64,000 nt of DNA, taken from assembly GCA_041393395.1 (NCBI GenBank), contig JAWKKG010000003.1, positions 909,213 to 973,212 on the forward strand. The letters run 5' to 3'. Numbering within the stretch: position 1 is the first letter of the stretch; each line of letters starts with the position of its first letter. Source of the stretch: JAGQIB01 sp041393395 (GTDB lineage: Bacteria > ARS69). Below, piece after piece: positions 39,805-49,291 of the stretch. Below the pieces are notes generated by a model that did not search any database, was not told the origin of the DNA, and saw only the letters and a list, made by a program, of their open reading frames with translations. The position numbers were made by a program, and so were the translations under genes.

Positions 39805-42800
39805 ATGACGGCCCGTCGTGTCCGGTTGGCCCGGTTCCCTTTCCGGTTCATTTTCCCGGCCCTGCTCCTGCTCCTCGCCCCGTTCGCGAACCGCCCCGCC
39901 GCGGCGGCCACGATCTCCGCGCGAGTCGAGATCGAGCCCTCGTCGCGAGACGTCGCCGTTTCGAACCAGGGCGTGATCGCGATGCGCCCGGGCGAGCTGC
40001 CGCTGGCGCAGGTCGACGGCGCGGGGACGTTGCCGGTCGCGGTGCGCGCGTTCTTCGTGCCGGCCGGGTTCGAGGTCGCCGACGTTCGCGTCACGCGCCG
40101 CGACGAGACGACGGTCGCCACCGGGCGGCTGCTGTCGACGTTGCCGCGCGCGGAGAGTGAGGCGCGGCTCGAGCTCGGCGCGCCGGGCGAGGCGGCGCGC
40201 GACGGCTACGTGCTCGGCGGCGGCAACCTGGCCGGGTACCGGATCGAGAACGTCGCACTGCTGCCGTACCGGTTCGATCAGGCGACGGGTCGCCTGCTCG
40301 CGGCGCGCACGCTCGACGTTTCGCTGGAGCTCCGCCCGGTCGCGGCCCGGGCCGCCGGCGATCTCGTGCGGGAGCGGCATTCGCCCGAGGCGGACCGCGT
40401 GTTCGCGGAGGCGGTGGCGGCGCTCGTGGCGAACCCTCAGGACGTTCCCGCGCCCGACGCTTCGGCGAACCGTTCGCTTCCCACCGCCGACGGCTTCGCG
40501 CCGCAGGACATCCCCACGATCGACGGGACCGCGGTCGACATGGTCATCGTGACGCCGGCCTCCCTGGAGTCGACGTTCCAGACGCTCGCGGACTGGAAGA
40601 CCAAGAAGGGCGTGCCCACGGTGGTGCGCACGGTCGAGTGGATCGAGGCGAACTACCCGGACGGGCACGACCAGGCCGAGCGCATCCGCATCTTCCTGCG
40701 CGACGCCTACACGAAGTGGGGCACCTACATGTTGCTCCTCGGCGGCGACTACTCGCTCGTGCCGCCGCGTTCCGCCTGGAACACGTACTTCTTCGGCGGC
40801 GTGGAGATTCCCACGGATCAGTACTACGCGTGTCTCGACGGCACCTGGAACGACGACGGCGACCAGTTCTGGGGCGAAGGCTCGAGCGGCGCCGGCCCCG
40901 GCGACAACGCGGATCTCTTCCCGGACGTCTTCATCGGCCGCGCCCCCGTGGACAACGTGACGCAGGCGCAGACGTTCGTCACGAAGTCGCTCCTGTACGA
41001 GAAGACGCCGCCGGCTGGTTACGTGGAAGACGTCTGCCACCTGGCGGAGGTGCTGTTCCCGCCGGAGTGGGAGTTCGGCGACCCGTTCGAGCAGATCCAG
41101 CGGGACGGCAACGAGTTCACGGAGCGGTTCGACGCGGTGTTCCCGGTCGGATGGACGCGGACGAAGCGCTATCAGAGCGAGAACAACCTGGACCGCACCA
41201 TCGCGCTGACGGAGCTGAACGCCGGCCACCACGTGCTGAACCTCATGGCGCACGGGGACGCGTTCAAGTTCTCGGTGGGCAACGGCATCAACCCGCTCAT
41301 CTATCTCGCCGACACGGACGCGCTCACGAACGGCAACCGCCTGATGTTCGTGAACGCCACGGCCTGCAACCCGAACCAGTTCGACCTCGAGTGCCAGGGC
41401 GAGAGCTTCATGAACAATCCGAACGGCGGCGCGATCGCGGTGTTCGGGCCCACGCGCGAGGACTTCCCGATCGTGGCGAGCGATTTCCACGAGGACATGC
41501 TGCACCTGATCTTCGAGCAGGGGATCGACCGCTTCGGCGTGTTCGGCCAGATGCACCGGGTTCCGTACGCGGGGCAGGCGTCCTCGGATCTCACGTCCAT
41601 TCGATGGACGATGCAGACGCGCGAGCTGTTCGGCGATCCGGATCTGCGGCTGTGGCGGAGCGAGCCGGCGACGTTGAGCGTGGCGCACGCCGCAAGCGTA
41701 CCGCTCGGCACGGCTTCGATCACCGTGACCGTGACGGACGGCGGGTCGCCGGTGGACGGCGCGCTCGTCTGCCTGAACGACGGCAACGGCACGTACGAGC
41801 GCGCGCGGACGGACGCGGCGGGTCAGGCGACGTTGCCGATCACGAGCCACAGTGTCGGCACGGTGAACGTCGTGGCGACGGCCCCGAACTTCCGCCCCCA
41901 CGAGGGCACGTTCACGCTCGGCGCCGCGGCCGGTGCGCACCTCGCGCTCCTGGGCTACACGCTGGACGACGACGGCAGCGGCGCCTCCTCCGGCAACGGC
42001 GACGGCAGCGTGGACGCGGGCGAGACGATCGAGCTGCTCGCGGACGTTCGCAACGGCGGCACGGTCACCGCGACCGGCGTCACCGTGGACGCGTCGATCG
42101 AGGCGGGCAGCACGGCGACGTTCGACCTGCGCTGGAACGGCGCGGCGGACCCGGCGCGAGTGTTCGTGGGCCCGAACGCGGTGAATCCCGCCACGGTGCC
42201 GTTCACGCTGGACTTCGACGCGCCCGCGATCGACTACGTCGGCGCGTACTTCATCACCGCGGGCGGTGACACCGCCCTCTCGGGCGACGAAGGCATCTAC
42301 CTCTGGCAGGATCGCGAGGGCTGGCACGTGCGCTGGCTCTCGGGAGTGGATTCGGTCGCGGTCACGGGAACGGTCGCGACGGACGGTCGCGTGCGTCACG
42401 CGTTGACCCTCGACCTCGAGTCGGTCACGGACACGTATACGATCGCGGCCACGGAGGACACGCTCTCGTTCTCGGGCGAGACCGGGCTCGGCGACCCGTG
42501 GGACGAGATCGCGTTCGCGCTCGCGGACGACACGAAGCTCTCGGTGACGACCGCCTCCGACGCGATCGGGGACATCGCGGCCTCGACGAGCGTCGTGGGC
42601 ACGACCGTCTTCGCCGTGGCGAACGACGCGCGAGACGGGCAGGTCGGCTACGTCGACCTCACGTTCACCGACGGTTCGCTGAACACCTGGGCGGCCGAGG
42701 TGCCGGTGGTGTTCGTGACGCCCGAGCTCGAGGCGTGGGTGTTCGAGGTGGACGATTCCTCGGTGCCGCCCGCCAACGGCGACGGGGACGGCGTGATCGA

Positions 42801-44949
42801 GGTCGGTGAGACGGTGCGCTGGACGCCGAGCGTGCTGAACCGCGGGTCGGGTGCCGCGATCGCGGTGACGGGCGCGGCCAGTGCCGCGAGTGGCATCACG
42901 TTCGTCGACGCGGCCGATGCGTACGGGGAGCTCGCGCCGCTCGCGACGTCGAGCGGCACGGACGGCTACGTGTTCACCGTGAACAACGGGAGCGGAACGT
43001 CGATCGATCTCGTCCTCACGGACTCGCTCGGTCGCACCTGGAGCAAGAACGTGGAGTTCGTGGCGCCGGCAGCGCCGATCGACTTCGCGTTCCAGTCCGA
43101 CCCGTCCAACATCTTCCTGGCGTGGACCCCGAACGCGGAGCCGGACGTCGCCGGCTACCACGTGTACCGCAGCGCCACTCCGGGCTCCGGCCACGCGCGC
43201 GTGACACACGAGCTGCTGCGCACGGGCACCCGCTACGTGGACGAGAACCTCGCTTTCGGCTCGACCTACTATTACTACGTGACGGCGGTGGATTCCTCCG
43301 GGAACGAGAGTGCCGCGTCCGCCGAGCTCGCGGCCTGGACGACGCAGCCGCAGGTCGCGGGATGGCCGCAGAGCGCGAACAGCAACGTGTTCAGCTCGCC
43401 CGCCATCGTCGACGCCGACAACACCGGCAATCCCGAGCTCTACGTGGGCTCGCAGGACTTCAAGTACTACGGCTTCCAGTCGGATGCGGCGCCGATCGCG
43501 AACTGGCCGGTCAGCGCCAACGCGCAGATCTGGGGCACGGCGGCGTTCGGGGACCTGGACGGCGACTCGGATCTCGAGATCCTGTTCGGCGCGATGGACA
43601 GCCGCTTCTACGCGGTGCACCACGACGCGAGCCCGGTGTACGGCGCGAACCCGTGGTTCCTCGACGTGCAGGGTTCCGGTCAGACGATCCGCGGCACGCC
43701 GGTGATCACCGACGTGGACTTCGATCTGAACTGGGAGTTCTTCGTGGGCACGGACGCGGGCACCGTCTACGGGTTCAACCACGACGGCACGCCGATCGCG
43801 GGCTCGGGGCCGAACGGGCTGCTGATCACAGTGCCGCAGAGCAACACCTTCCCGCCGCGCATCTGGGGACCGATCGCGTCCACGGACCTGGATCTCGACG
43901 GGCAGCGCGAGCTCGTGTTCACGTGCTGGAACGACTCGCTCTACGTGATCGCGGCGGACGGGACCCGGAAGCCCGGCTTCCCGAAGGGCGCCTCGGCGGA
44001 GTACCGCCAGGGACCGGTGATCGCGGATCTGGACGGCGACGACACGTTCGAGATCATCGCCGCGAACATGGACGGCAAGGTGTACGCGTACGAGCCGGAC
44101 GGCTCGTCGTACCTGCCCGGCATGAACGGCGTGCTGTTCACGATGCCGGATCCGTCACGCGGGCTGCCGGCGCCCTGCCAGCTGGACGCCGATCCGGAGC
44201 TGGAGCTCGTGCTCACGTGCCTGGACGGCGGCCTCTACGCGATCAACCACGACGGCACGGGTCTCAACAACCCGAGCGGACTGCTCGCGATGACGGATCC
44301 CATGGACGGGTTCACGTCGAGCGCGATCGTGGTGGACGTGGACGGCGACAACGACTTCGAGATCTTCGCCGGCCACATGAACGGCAACTTCTACGGATTC
44401 CACCACGACGGGACACCGATCGTGGGGCTGCCGATTCCCACGAACGGGAACATCTTCGCCACCGCGACGGCCGGGGATCTGGACGGCGACGGCGACGTGG
44501 ACGTGGCGTTCGCGTCGTACGACAACACGATCAACGTGCTCGACTTCTCGGGGCCGTCGACGCCGGCGGCGTACGAGTGGGCGACGTACGGCGGCAACGA
44601 TCGGCGCACGTCCGTGTACCGCGAGCCCGAGGATCTGGGCGTGGGAGTGGATCCGAACGCGCCGGCCGCGGTGGTGTTCGCGCTCGGCCAGAACGCGCCG
44701 AACCCGTTCTCCGGTTCGACCGCGATCCGGTTCGCGCTGCCGGAGAAGGCGCCGGTCTCGCTCCGCGTGTACGACGTCTCGGGCCGCCTCGTGCGCACGC
44801 TCGTGAACGCGCCGCTCGACGCCGGTCGCCACGCGGTGACCTGGGACGGGCGCGACGACCGCGGACGCACCGCAGCCTCCGGCGTGTACTTCTACCGGCT
44901 GAGTTCCGATGCGCGCGAGCTCACGCGGAAGGCGCTGCGGCTGCGATAG
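39805..44949 (+). CDS. Gingipain-like C25 cysteine peptidase with Ig, FnIII, VCBS repeats and sorting domain
   Basis: This 1,714-residue protein starts at ATG 39805 (GAGG eight bases upstream) with a signal peptide ending AAAAT. A propeptide-like region (35-230) precedes the C25 peptidase (about 245-620), with catalytic His in NLMAHGD (H483) and Cys in NATACNPNQF (C521). Next come a carboxypeptidase-regulatory/Ig-like module (TVTDGGSPVDGALVCLNDG), two CARDB-like modules marked DGDGVIEVGE, an FnIII domain (FLAWTPNAEPDVAGYHVYRS), and about eight VCBS/FG-GAP units (AAFGDLDGDSDLEILFG and similar) in a probable propeller. The FlgD-like end is APNPFSGSTAIRFALPEK, VYDVSGRLVRTL, VYFYRLSSD. Known C25 enzymes are exported by the type IX system, so a surface or released protease is likely. 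The 3' end overlaps the convergent PP2C gene by 29 bases. Confidence 0.9.
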   Translation: MTARRVRLARFPFRFIFPALLLLLAPFANRPAAAATISARVEIEPSSRDVAVSNQGVIAMRPGELPLAQVDGAGTLPVAVRAFFVPAGFEVADVRVTRRDETTVATGRLLSTLPRAESEARLELGAPGEAARDGYVLGGGNLAGYRIENVALLPYRFDQATGRLLAARTLDVSLELRPVAARAAGDLVRERHSPEADRVFAEAVAALVANPQDVPAPDASANRSLPTADGFAPQDIPTIDGTAVDMVIVTPASLESTFQTLADWKTKKGVPTVVRTVEWIEANYPDGHDQAERIRIFLRDAYTKWGTYMLLLGGDYSLVPPRSAWNTYFFGGVEIPTDQYYACLDGTWNDDGDQFWGEGSSGAGPGDNADLFPDVFIGRAPVDNVTQAQTFVTKSLLYEKTPPAGYVEDVCHLAEVLFPPEWEFGDPFEQIQRDGNEFTERFDAVFPVGWTRTKRYQSENNLDRTIALTELNAGHHVLNLMAHGDAFKFSVGNGINPLIYLADTDALTNGNRLMFVNATACNPNQFDLECQGESFMNNPNGGAIAVFGPTREDFPIVASDFHEDMLHLIFEQGIDRFGVFGQMHRVPYAGQASSDLTSIRWTMQTRELFGDPDLRLWRSEPATLSVAHAASVPLGTASITVTVTDGGSPVDGALVCLNDGNGTYERARTDAAGQATLPITSHSVGTVNVVATAPNFRPHEGTFTLGAAAGAHLALLGYTLDDDGSGASSGNGDGSVDAGETIELLADVRNGGTVTATGVTVDASIEAGSTATFDLRWNGAADPARVFVGPNAVNPATVPFTLDFDAPAIDYVGAYFITAGGDTALSGDEGIYLWQDREGWHVRWLSGVDSVAVTGTVATDGRVRHALTLDLESVTDTYTIAATEDTLSFSGETGLGDPWDEIAFALADDTKLSVTTASDAIGDIAASTSVVGTTVFAVANDARDGQVGYVDLTFTDGSLNTWAAEVPVVFVTPELEAWVFEVDDSSVPPANGDGDGVIEVGETVRWTPSVLNRGSGAAIAVTGAASAASGITFVDAADAYGELAPLATSSGTDGYVFTVNNGSGTSIDLVLTDSLGRTWSKNVEFVAPAAPIDFAFQSDPSNIFLAWTPNAEPDVAGYHVYRSATPGSGHARVTHELLRTGTRYVDENLAFGSTYYYYVTAVDSSGNESAASAELAAWTTQPQVAGWPQSANSNVFSSPAIVDADNTGNPELYVGSQDFKYYGFQSDAAPIANWPVSANAQIWGTAAFGDLDGDSDLEILFGAMDSRFYAVHHDASPVYGANPWFLDVQGSGQTIRGTPVITDVDFDLNWEFFVGTDAGTVYGFNHDGTPIAGSGPNGLLITVPQSNTFPPRIWGPIASTDLDLDGQRELVFTCWNDSLYVIAADGTRKPGFPKGASAEYRQGPVIADLDGDDTFEIIAANMDGKVYAYEPDGSSYLPGMNGVLFTMPDPSRGLPAPCQLDADPELELVLTCLDGGLYAINHDGTGLNNPSGLLAMTDPMDGFTSSAIVVDVDGDNDFEIFAGHMNGNFYGFHHDGTPIVGLPIPTNGNIFATATAGDLDGDGDVDVAFASYDNTINVLDFSGPSTPAAYEWATYGGNDRRTSVYREPEDLGVGVDPNAPAAVVFALGQNAPNPFSGSTAIRFALPEKAPVSLRVYDVSGRLVRTLVNAPLDAGRHAVTWDGRDDRGRTAASGVYFYRLSSDARELTRKALRLR

Positions 44950-45775
44950 GGCGGAACAGGAGGAACGAGAGGTCGTCGGGCTTGGAAGGCTGTCCGGCGA
45001 CCTCTTTCTCCATCCGGCCGTGGACCTCGCGGGCCAGCGTGCCCGCCACGGTCGCGAGTCCGCCCTTGCGGACCTTCTCCACGATCTCGGTGGGCAGGAA
45101 GTTGTCGAACAGCCCATCCGAGGCGACGAGCACGGTGTCCCGCGCCGCGAGCTCGATCGCGGAGCCGAGCTCGATGCGCATGTCCTCCGTACCCACGAGG
45201 TTCGACACGAGGTGACGTTCCTCGTGCTGGATCGCCTCCTCCTCGTCCAGCAGGCCGGCTTCCATCGCGTAGCCCACCGGGGAGTGGAACACGGTCATCA
45301 GCTTCACGCGCCCGCGCTGGCCGGTGATCACCACGCCCGAGTCGCCCACGTGGATCGAGCGCACGCGGCGGCCGCGGATCTGCGCCACGGCGACCGTGGT
45401 GGCCGCGCCGCGACCGTCGGCGAGGACCTTGCGGTTGCCCTCGTCGATCCCGCGGAGCACGGCGTCGCGCAGTTCGATCTCGTCGCGGCGACCGGCCGTG
45501 AGCGCGTCGCGGATCGCGCGGATCGTGATGCGGGCCGCGTCGCCGCCCGCGGGGAGACCGCCCACGCCGTCTGCCACCACGAGCACGCCGGACTTCCCGT
45601 CCCAGGGCAGGATCGCGCAGGCGTCCTCGTTCGTGCGGCCGTCCACGCCGGGACAGGGGCGCGTGAACGCGACGACCTCGCCGCCGAGGAAGGAGAAGCA
45701 GCGGGGCTGCTCCAGATCCGCGGCCACGAGCATCACGCCTTCGGGCGGAACCGGCTCGACCGGCGGCGGCTTCAC
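44921..45775 (-). CDS. PP2C-type serine/threonine protein phosphatase
   Basis: This 284-residue phosphatase keeps the PP2C metal motifs: RTNEDAC, VVADGVGG, IHVGDSGVV, ASDGLFDN and the late KPDDLSFLLF. The start is probably GTG at 45775, overlapping the TGA of the kinase gene (GTGA). A later ATG at about 45733 (MLVAADLEQ) is possible. It has no membrane segment. Coupling to a kinase implies that the pair sets the phosphorylation state of shared targets or of the kinase itself. Confidence 0.9.
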   Translation of the reverse strand: MKPPPVEPVPPEGVMLVAADLEQPRCFSFLGGEVVAFTRPCPGVDGRTNEDACAILPWDGKSGVLVVADGVGGLPAGGDAARITIRAIRDALTAGRRDEIELRDAVLRGIDEGNRKVLADGRGAATTVAVAQIRGRRVRSIHVGDSGVVITGQRGRVKLMTVFHSPVGYAMEAGLLDEEEAIQHEERHLVSNLVGTEDMRIELGSAIELAARDTVLVASDGLFDNFLPTEIVEKVRKGGLATVAGTLAREVHGRMEKEVAGQPSKPDDLSFLLFRPIAAAAPSA

Positions 45776-46527
45776 CACTCGATCGCTTCGAGGTGGCGGC
45801 GGAGCTGGCCGGCGGTCCGGAACTTCCGGAGGATCAGCGTGCGGCGCAGGCCGCAGCAGATCTCCTTCACCACGTCGGGTTGCTTCGCATAGTGGCGCGC
45901 GCCTCCCAGCGACTCGTGGAAGATCTTGACCAGGTCCACCACGTCGTCGCGGATGTTCTCCGGCCGGGGGGAGTCCCAATGGAAGAAATCGAAGATCTTG
46001 AGGTCGAACGTTAGCCCGACTCGCTGGACCATGACGTTTCCGGAGTGCAGGTCGCCGTGGTACTCCCGGACCGCGTGGATCGGCTCGATGCCCTTGGCGA
46101 GGGCCCAGAGCAGGTGCAGGGCCGGGAACGGCTGGAGCCGGCCGCCGGGCTGGCGCTTGAGATAGTCCTCCAGCATCTCGCCCTCGACGTACTCCGAGAT
46201 CAGGCAGGTGATCTGCTCGCGCTGGAACTGGATCGTCTCCCACCCGTGGTACTGCACGAGCACCGGGCAGTGGCGGAGCTTGTGGAGCTTGCGGGCGTAG
46301 AAGCGCGCCGTGCGCCCGCGCTCGTTCCGGTTCGGGAACAGGAGCTTCGCCGCGCGGAGGATCCCGGTCTCGATCTCGCGGACGAGATAGACCTCTCCCT
46401 CCCAGCCGCGATCGAGCTTGGTCTCGACCTCGTACTTGCCGGCCAGCACGCGGCCCGGCTCGAACTCGAACTCGGTCACGACGGACTCGGTCCGCGTCGT
46501 CTGTCGCTTGCTCTTCTGGCTCGCCAC
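45772..46527 (-). CDS. Divergent protein kinase-like protein
   Basis: This 251-residue protein starts at GTG 46527 with GGGAGG upstream. It has the protein kinase lobes: glycine-loop LDRGWEGEVYLV, the lysine strand RAAKLLF, catalytic loop HGDLHSGNVMV (HGD instead of HRD) and metal-binding strand DLKIFDFFHWD (DFF instead of DFG). The C-lobe is short, and a second helix resembles GHL-like phosphotransferases. The catalytic Asp and Asn are present, so activity is plausible, but HGDxHxxN also occurs in small-molecule kinases. The N-terminal 15 residues are basic. It is first in a two-gene unit with the PP2C gene. Confidence 0.8.
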   Translation of the reverse strand: MASQKSKRQTTRTESVVTEFEFEPGRVLAGKYEVETKLDRGWEGEVYLVREIETGILRAAKLLFPNRNERGRTARFYARKLHKLRHCPVLVQYHGWETIQFQREQITCLISEYVEGEMLEDYLKRQPGGRLQPFPALHLLWALAKGIEPIHAVREYHGDLHSGNVMVQRVGLTFDLKIFDFFHWDSPRPENIRDDVVDLVKIFHESLGGARHYAKQPDVVKEICCGLRRTLILRKFRTAGQLRRHLEAIEW

Positions 46528-46595
46528 GCGGTCCACCTCCCGATCGGGCGACGCGCTCAGTTTCGCGCGAAGGCGGCCGGGGCGGCCACGGAAAA

Positions 46596-48077
46596 TCAGC
46601 GGTCGAGCGGGAGGGCGGGTTCGCTCCAGCGCGCGAGGTAGTGCTTGAGACGGAGCTTGCGCGCCGTGCTGTCCGAGGTCATGTAGCGGATCTTGCCGTA
46701 GATCTCGCGCTCCGGACCCCAGGCGCGATCGAAGCGGCCGAGCACCCAGAAGATGCCCGAGTAGGAGTTCGGGTCGCGGCCGTCGAGTGCGTAGCGATTG
46801 TTCAGCTCGATCATCACGTCCAGCGCATCCTCGGGCGAGCGCGACCACTCGAGGATCTTCTTGCCCCAGAGCATGCGCAGGTAGTTGTGCATGCGGCCTT
46901 CCTGGAGGAGCTGGCGCTGGGCGGCGTTCCAGATCGGATCCGCGGTGTCCGCATCGCGGAGGGCGGCGAGGTCGTAGCGCTCGGGGCGCGGATCCCCCGC
47001 GTGCTCCGCGAGCGTCTTGCGCGCCCAGTCCGGCAGCGACGAGTAGCGGTCGTAGTCGTGCGGGCGATGGAACGCGAACACGTGGCCGAGCTCGCGCCAG
47101 GTCACGAGCTCGTCGAGGAAGCTCTCGGCCGATTCGCCCACGCCCCACCAGCCGGCGCGGGAGCCGTCGGTGCGGGAGGACAGGCGGTCCGGGCTCCAGC
47201 CTTCCGAGGAGAGGACGGCGGCGACCGCCTCGTGCGCGGAGAGATGACCGAAGTGGAGCCAGGGCGAGAGCTCGCTGGAAGCGTCGGAGTCCGGATGGCT
47301 GCGTTCCTCGCCGTAGCGCTCGAGCCGGTCCTCGACGAACGCGCGGAGCGCGCGCTCGGCCGCGCGCGGGCCGCCGGGAACGGGGGCGGGCGGCACCGAG
47401 GCGTCGATCGGCAGCGAATCGAGTCCGCCGGGAGCGGTGAGTGCCTCGAGGTCGGCCGCGGGCCAGCGCGCCGAAACGTCGGCGGGGATCTCGGCCGCGC
47501 CGTGAACGCGGAGGCCGGCGAGCGGGTCCTCGGCCGGGGCGGAGAGCAGGTGCTCGGTGAGGTTCCGCTGCAGGAAGCGCCGGAACGAGTGCGCCGTGGG
47601 GAAGTCGCCGGTCGTGGCCCGCAGCGGGAGCACGCCGTTCGAGTCCACGGTGCCGAGTGCCACGTCGAGCTGCTTCGCCGCCGCCGCCACCATGCGCGGC
47701 AGGAAGAACACGGGATACTCGTCGGCGACGACGACGCACGCGCGGCTCGCGAGCGCCTCGAGCAGACCGTGGCCCGCGCCGTCCTCCGGCTCCACGTACG
47801 GGAAGTACGTCACGCCGGCGCGCGCGCAGGCGGCGGCGTTGTCGACCATGCCCTCGATCACGAACCGGTGCAGGCGGTGGCTCGCCCACTCGTACCCGGC
47901 CCGCAGCGGCTCGAACACGAGCAGCGGGCGACCGAGCTCGCGGGCGCGGCGGGCGGCGTACTCGAGTCCGTGATTCCAGCGGGTCCGGCGGGCCGCGATC
48001 ATCCAGTAGAGGACGTAGTCGCGTTCGGGTCGGATCGGCGCTTCGTTGCGACGGGCGAGGCGGAGCGCGATCGTCAC
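46596..48077 (-). CDS. Class II deoxyribodipyrimidine (CPD) photolyase
   Basis: This 493-residue flavoprotein uses blue light to split cyclobutane pyrimidine dimers. The N-terminal antenna half begins VLYWMIAARRTRWNHGLEYAARRA, typical of class II enzymes. The FAD half has SELSPWLHFGHLSAHEA, SFLDELVTWRELGHVFAFHRP, the helix WNAAQRQLLQEGRMHNYLRMLWGKKILEW and DGRDPNSYSGIFWVLGRFDRAWGPEREIYGKIRYM. The start is GTG at 48077, overlapping the stop of the CarH-like regulator gene (GTGA). It is therefore made with a probable light sensor, which explains its control. Confidence 0.92.
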   Translation of the reverse strand: MTIALRLARRNEAPIRPERDYVLYWMIAARRTRWNHGLEYAARRARELGRPLLVFEPLRAGYEWASHRLHRFVIEGMVDNAAACARAGVTYFPYVEPEDGAGHGLLEALASRACVVVADEYPVFFLPRMVAAAAKQLDVALGTVDSNGVLPLRATTGDFPTAHSFRRFLQRNLTEHLLSAPAEDPLAGLRVHGAAEIPADVSARWPAADLEALTAPGGLDSLPIDASVPPAPVPGGPRAAERALRAFVEDRLERYGEERSHPDSDASSELSPWLHFGHLSAHEAVAAVLSSEGWSPDRLSSRTDGSRAGWWGVGESAESFLDELVTWRELGHVFAFHRPHDYDRYSSLPDWARKTLAEHAGDPRPERYDLAALRDADTADPIWNAAQRQLLQEGRMHNYLRMLWGKKILEWSRSPEDALDVMIELNNRYALDGRDPNSYSGIFWVLGRFDRAWGPEREIYGKIRYMTSDSTARKLRLKHYLARWSEPALPLDR

Positions 48078-49021
48078 GCGGCGACCCCGGCGAGCGCCGG
48101 ACCGAGATCGGCCAGCGACGCGACGTACCGGGCCCGGATCGCCTTCAGCGTCTCCGCGTGCGCGCGGGCCGCGTCGCCGCCCACGAAGATCGGGAACTCG
48201 GAGCCCACGTAGTGGCGCAGGTTCTCGAGCTCCGCATCCAGCCGCGGGTCGACCACGGGGTACACGAGGCTCAGGGCGAGCGCGCGCGCGCCGTAACGTT
48301 CCACGCCGGCCGCGATCTCCTCGGCGGGCAGGTTCGGTCCGAGGTACGCCGGCTCCCAGCCGTGATCGCGCGCGGTGGCGGCCACCAGCAGCGCACCGAG
48401 TTCGTGGAGCTGACCGGCCGCGGTGGTCACGATCAGGCGCGGGCGATCGGTCGGCGCATCCGGCGGCGCGACGTGTCGCGCGAGGAAGCCGCGGAACACG
48501 TCGGTGGCGACGTGCTCGTTCACGATCCGGAGCGTGCCCTCGCGCCAGCACTCGCCGATGCGGCGGAGCAGCGGCACGAGGACGTCGGCGTACAGGCTCA
48601 ACCGATCGAGCGCGACCTCGGCCTCCTCCAGCACGCGGACGAGCTGATCGCGATCCAGCGACTCCACCGCCGCGAACCCCCGCGTCACGTACTCCGCGGG
48701 TTCCGCCTTCGGACGTCGCCGCGCGATGCGCCGGGAGCGGGCCCGGGACGCTTCGTCCTCCTGCTGGAGCGCCTGGAGCTTCGCGAGGGACAGTGACGCC
48801 ACGTCGCTGATGCGCCGCCCCTGGTCCACGGCCACGCGGAGCGCGCGCAGCCGCTCCACGTCGAGGTCCGAGTAGAGACGTCGGCCCGTGTCCGTGCGGG
48901 TCGGCACCACGGCCGCGTACCGCCGCTCCCAGGCCCGCAGCACGTCGAGCGGCAGCCCGGTGCGGGAGGAGACGACGCCGATCGGGTGCCGGGCGACGGA
49001 GGAGGGTTTCTTGGCGGCCAT
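48074..49021 (-). CDS. CarH/LitR-like MerR-family B12-dependent photoreceptor repressor
   Basis: This 315-residue protein has an N-terminal MerR helix-turn-helix (IGVVSSRTGLPLDVLRAWERRY...GRRLYSDLDVERLRAL, 14-62). A four-helix bundle follows with W159-x9-E169-H170, the Wx9EH motif that in CarH covers the upper face of adenosylcobalamin. The B12-binding Rossmann domain (195-310) has QLHELGALLVA, where H206 is in the place of the cobalt ligand, although the usual acidic residue two before it is Gln. In known CarH, darkness holds a DNA-bound tetramer and light breaks it. The start is ATG at 49021. A strong promoter with an overlapping palindrome lies upstream, and the photolyase gene is coupled downstream. 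Confidence 0.9.
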   Translation of the reverse strand: MAAKKPSSVARHPIGVVSSRTGLPLDVLRAWERRYAAVVPTRTDTGRRLYSDLDVERLRALRVAVDQGRRISDVASLSLAKLQALQQEDEASRARSRRIARRRPKAEPAEYVTRGFAAVESLDRDQLVRVLEEAEVALDRLSLYADVLVPLLRRIGECWREGTLRIVNEHVATDVFRGFLARHVAPPDAPTDRPRLIVTTAAGQLHELGALLVAATARDHGWEPAYLGPNLPAEEIAAGVERYGARALALSLVYPVVDPRLDAELENLRHYVGSEFPIFVGGDAARAHAETLKAIRARYVASLADLGPALAGVAA

Positions 49022-49045
49022 GCGGTGTCTCCGGAGTGTCTGGGG

Positions 49046-49074
49046 AGACTACGGCCGGCCGGCCGTCTTGTCAA
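49046..49074 (-). promoter_or_regulatory. Promoter of the CarH-like/photolyase operon
   Basis: On the minus strand, a perfect TTGACA (RC of 49069-49074) is followed after 17 bases by TAGTCT (RC of 49046-49051). Transcription would start near 49039, about 18 bases before the ATG at 49021. This is the best -35 element seen in the window, and the weak -10 suits a regulated promoter. Confidence 0.65.
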
Positions 49075-49079
49075 TCTTT

Positions 49080-49090
49080 TGTCCAGGACA
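49080..49090. promoter_or_regulatory. Candidate operator, palindrome TGTCCAGGACA
   Basis: An 11-base perfect palindrome lies six bases upstream of the -35 hexamer of the CarH-like operon. The -35 itself supplies a further TGACA half-site. This spacing resembles the operators overlapping -35 that CarH/LitR proteins use to repress their own promoters. Confidence 0.5.
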
Positions 49091-49291
49091 GTCTCGCCCG
49101 GGCCAGGGCCGCGTCTGCGGACTTCCGAACGCATCCGCTCTCCGGCACGGAACCTGCAGTTCAAAGGGGGCGTCGAGCCGCTCCGGTCGACGCGACACCT
49201 TCCCCGGCGCGATTTCCGGTTCGCGCGGTGTCGGGCTGCACAGGTTTGCCCATTTGCTGCGCATGGAACGTTCCCCCGGGTACAAACGACA

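Noticed and set aside
39484..43782. A 1,432-codon open frame on the minus strand opposite the C25 protease gene
   Set aside because: It is low-complexity Arg/His/Val-rich protein produced by the GC-rich antisense of a real gene. The plus frame has signal peptide, catalytic motifs and repeat domains.
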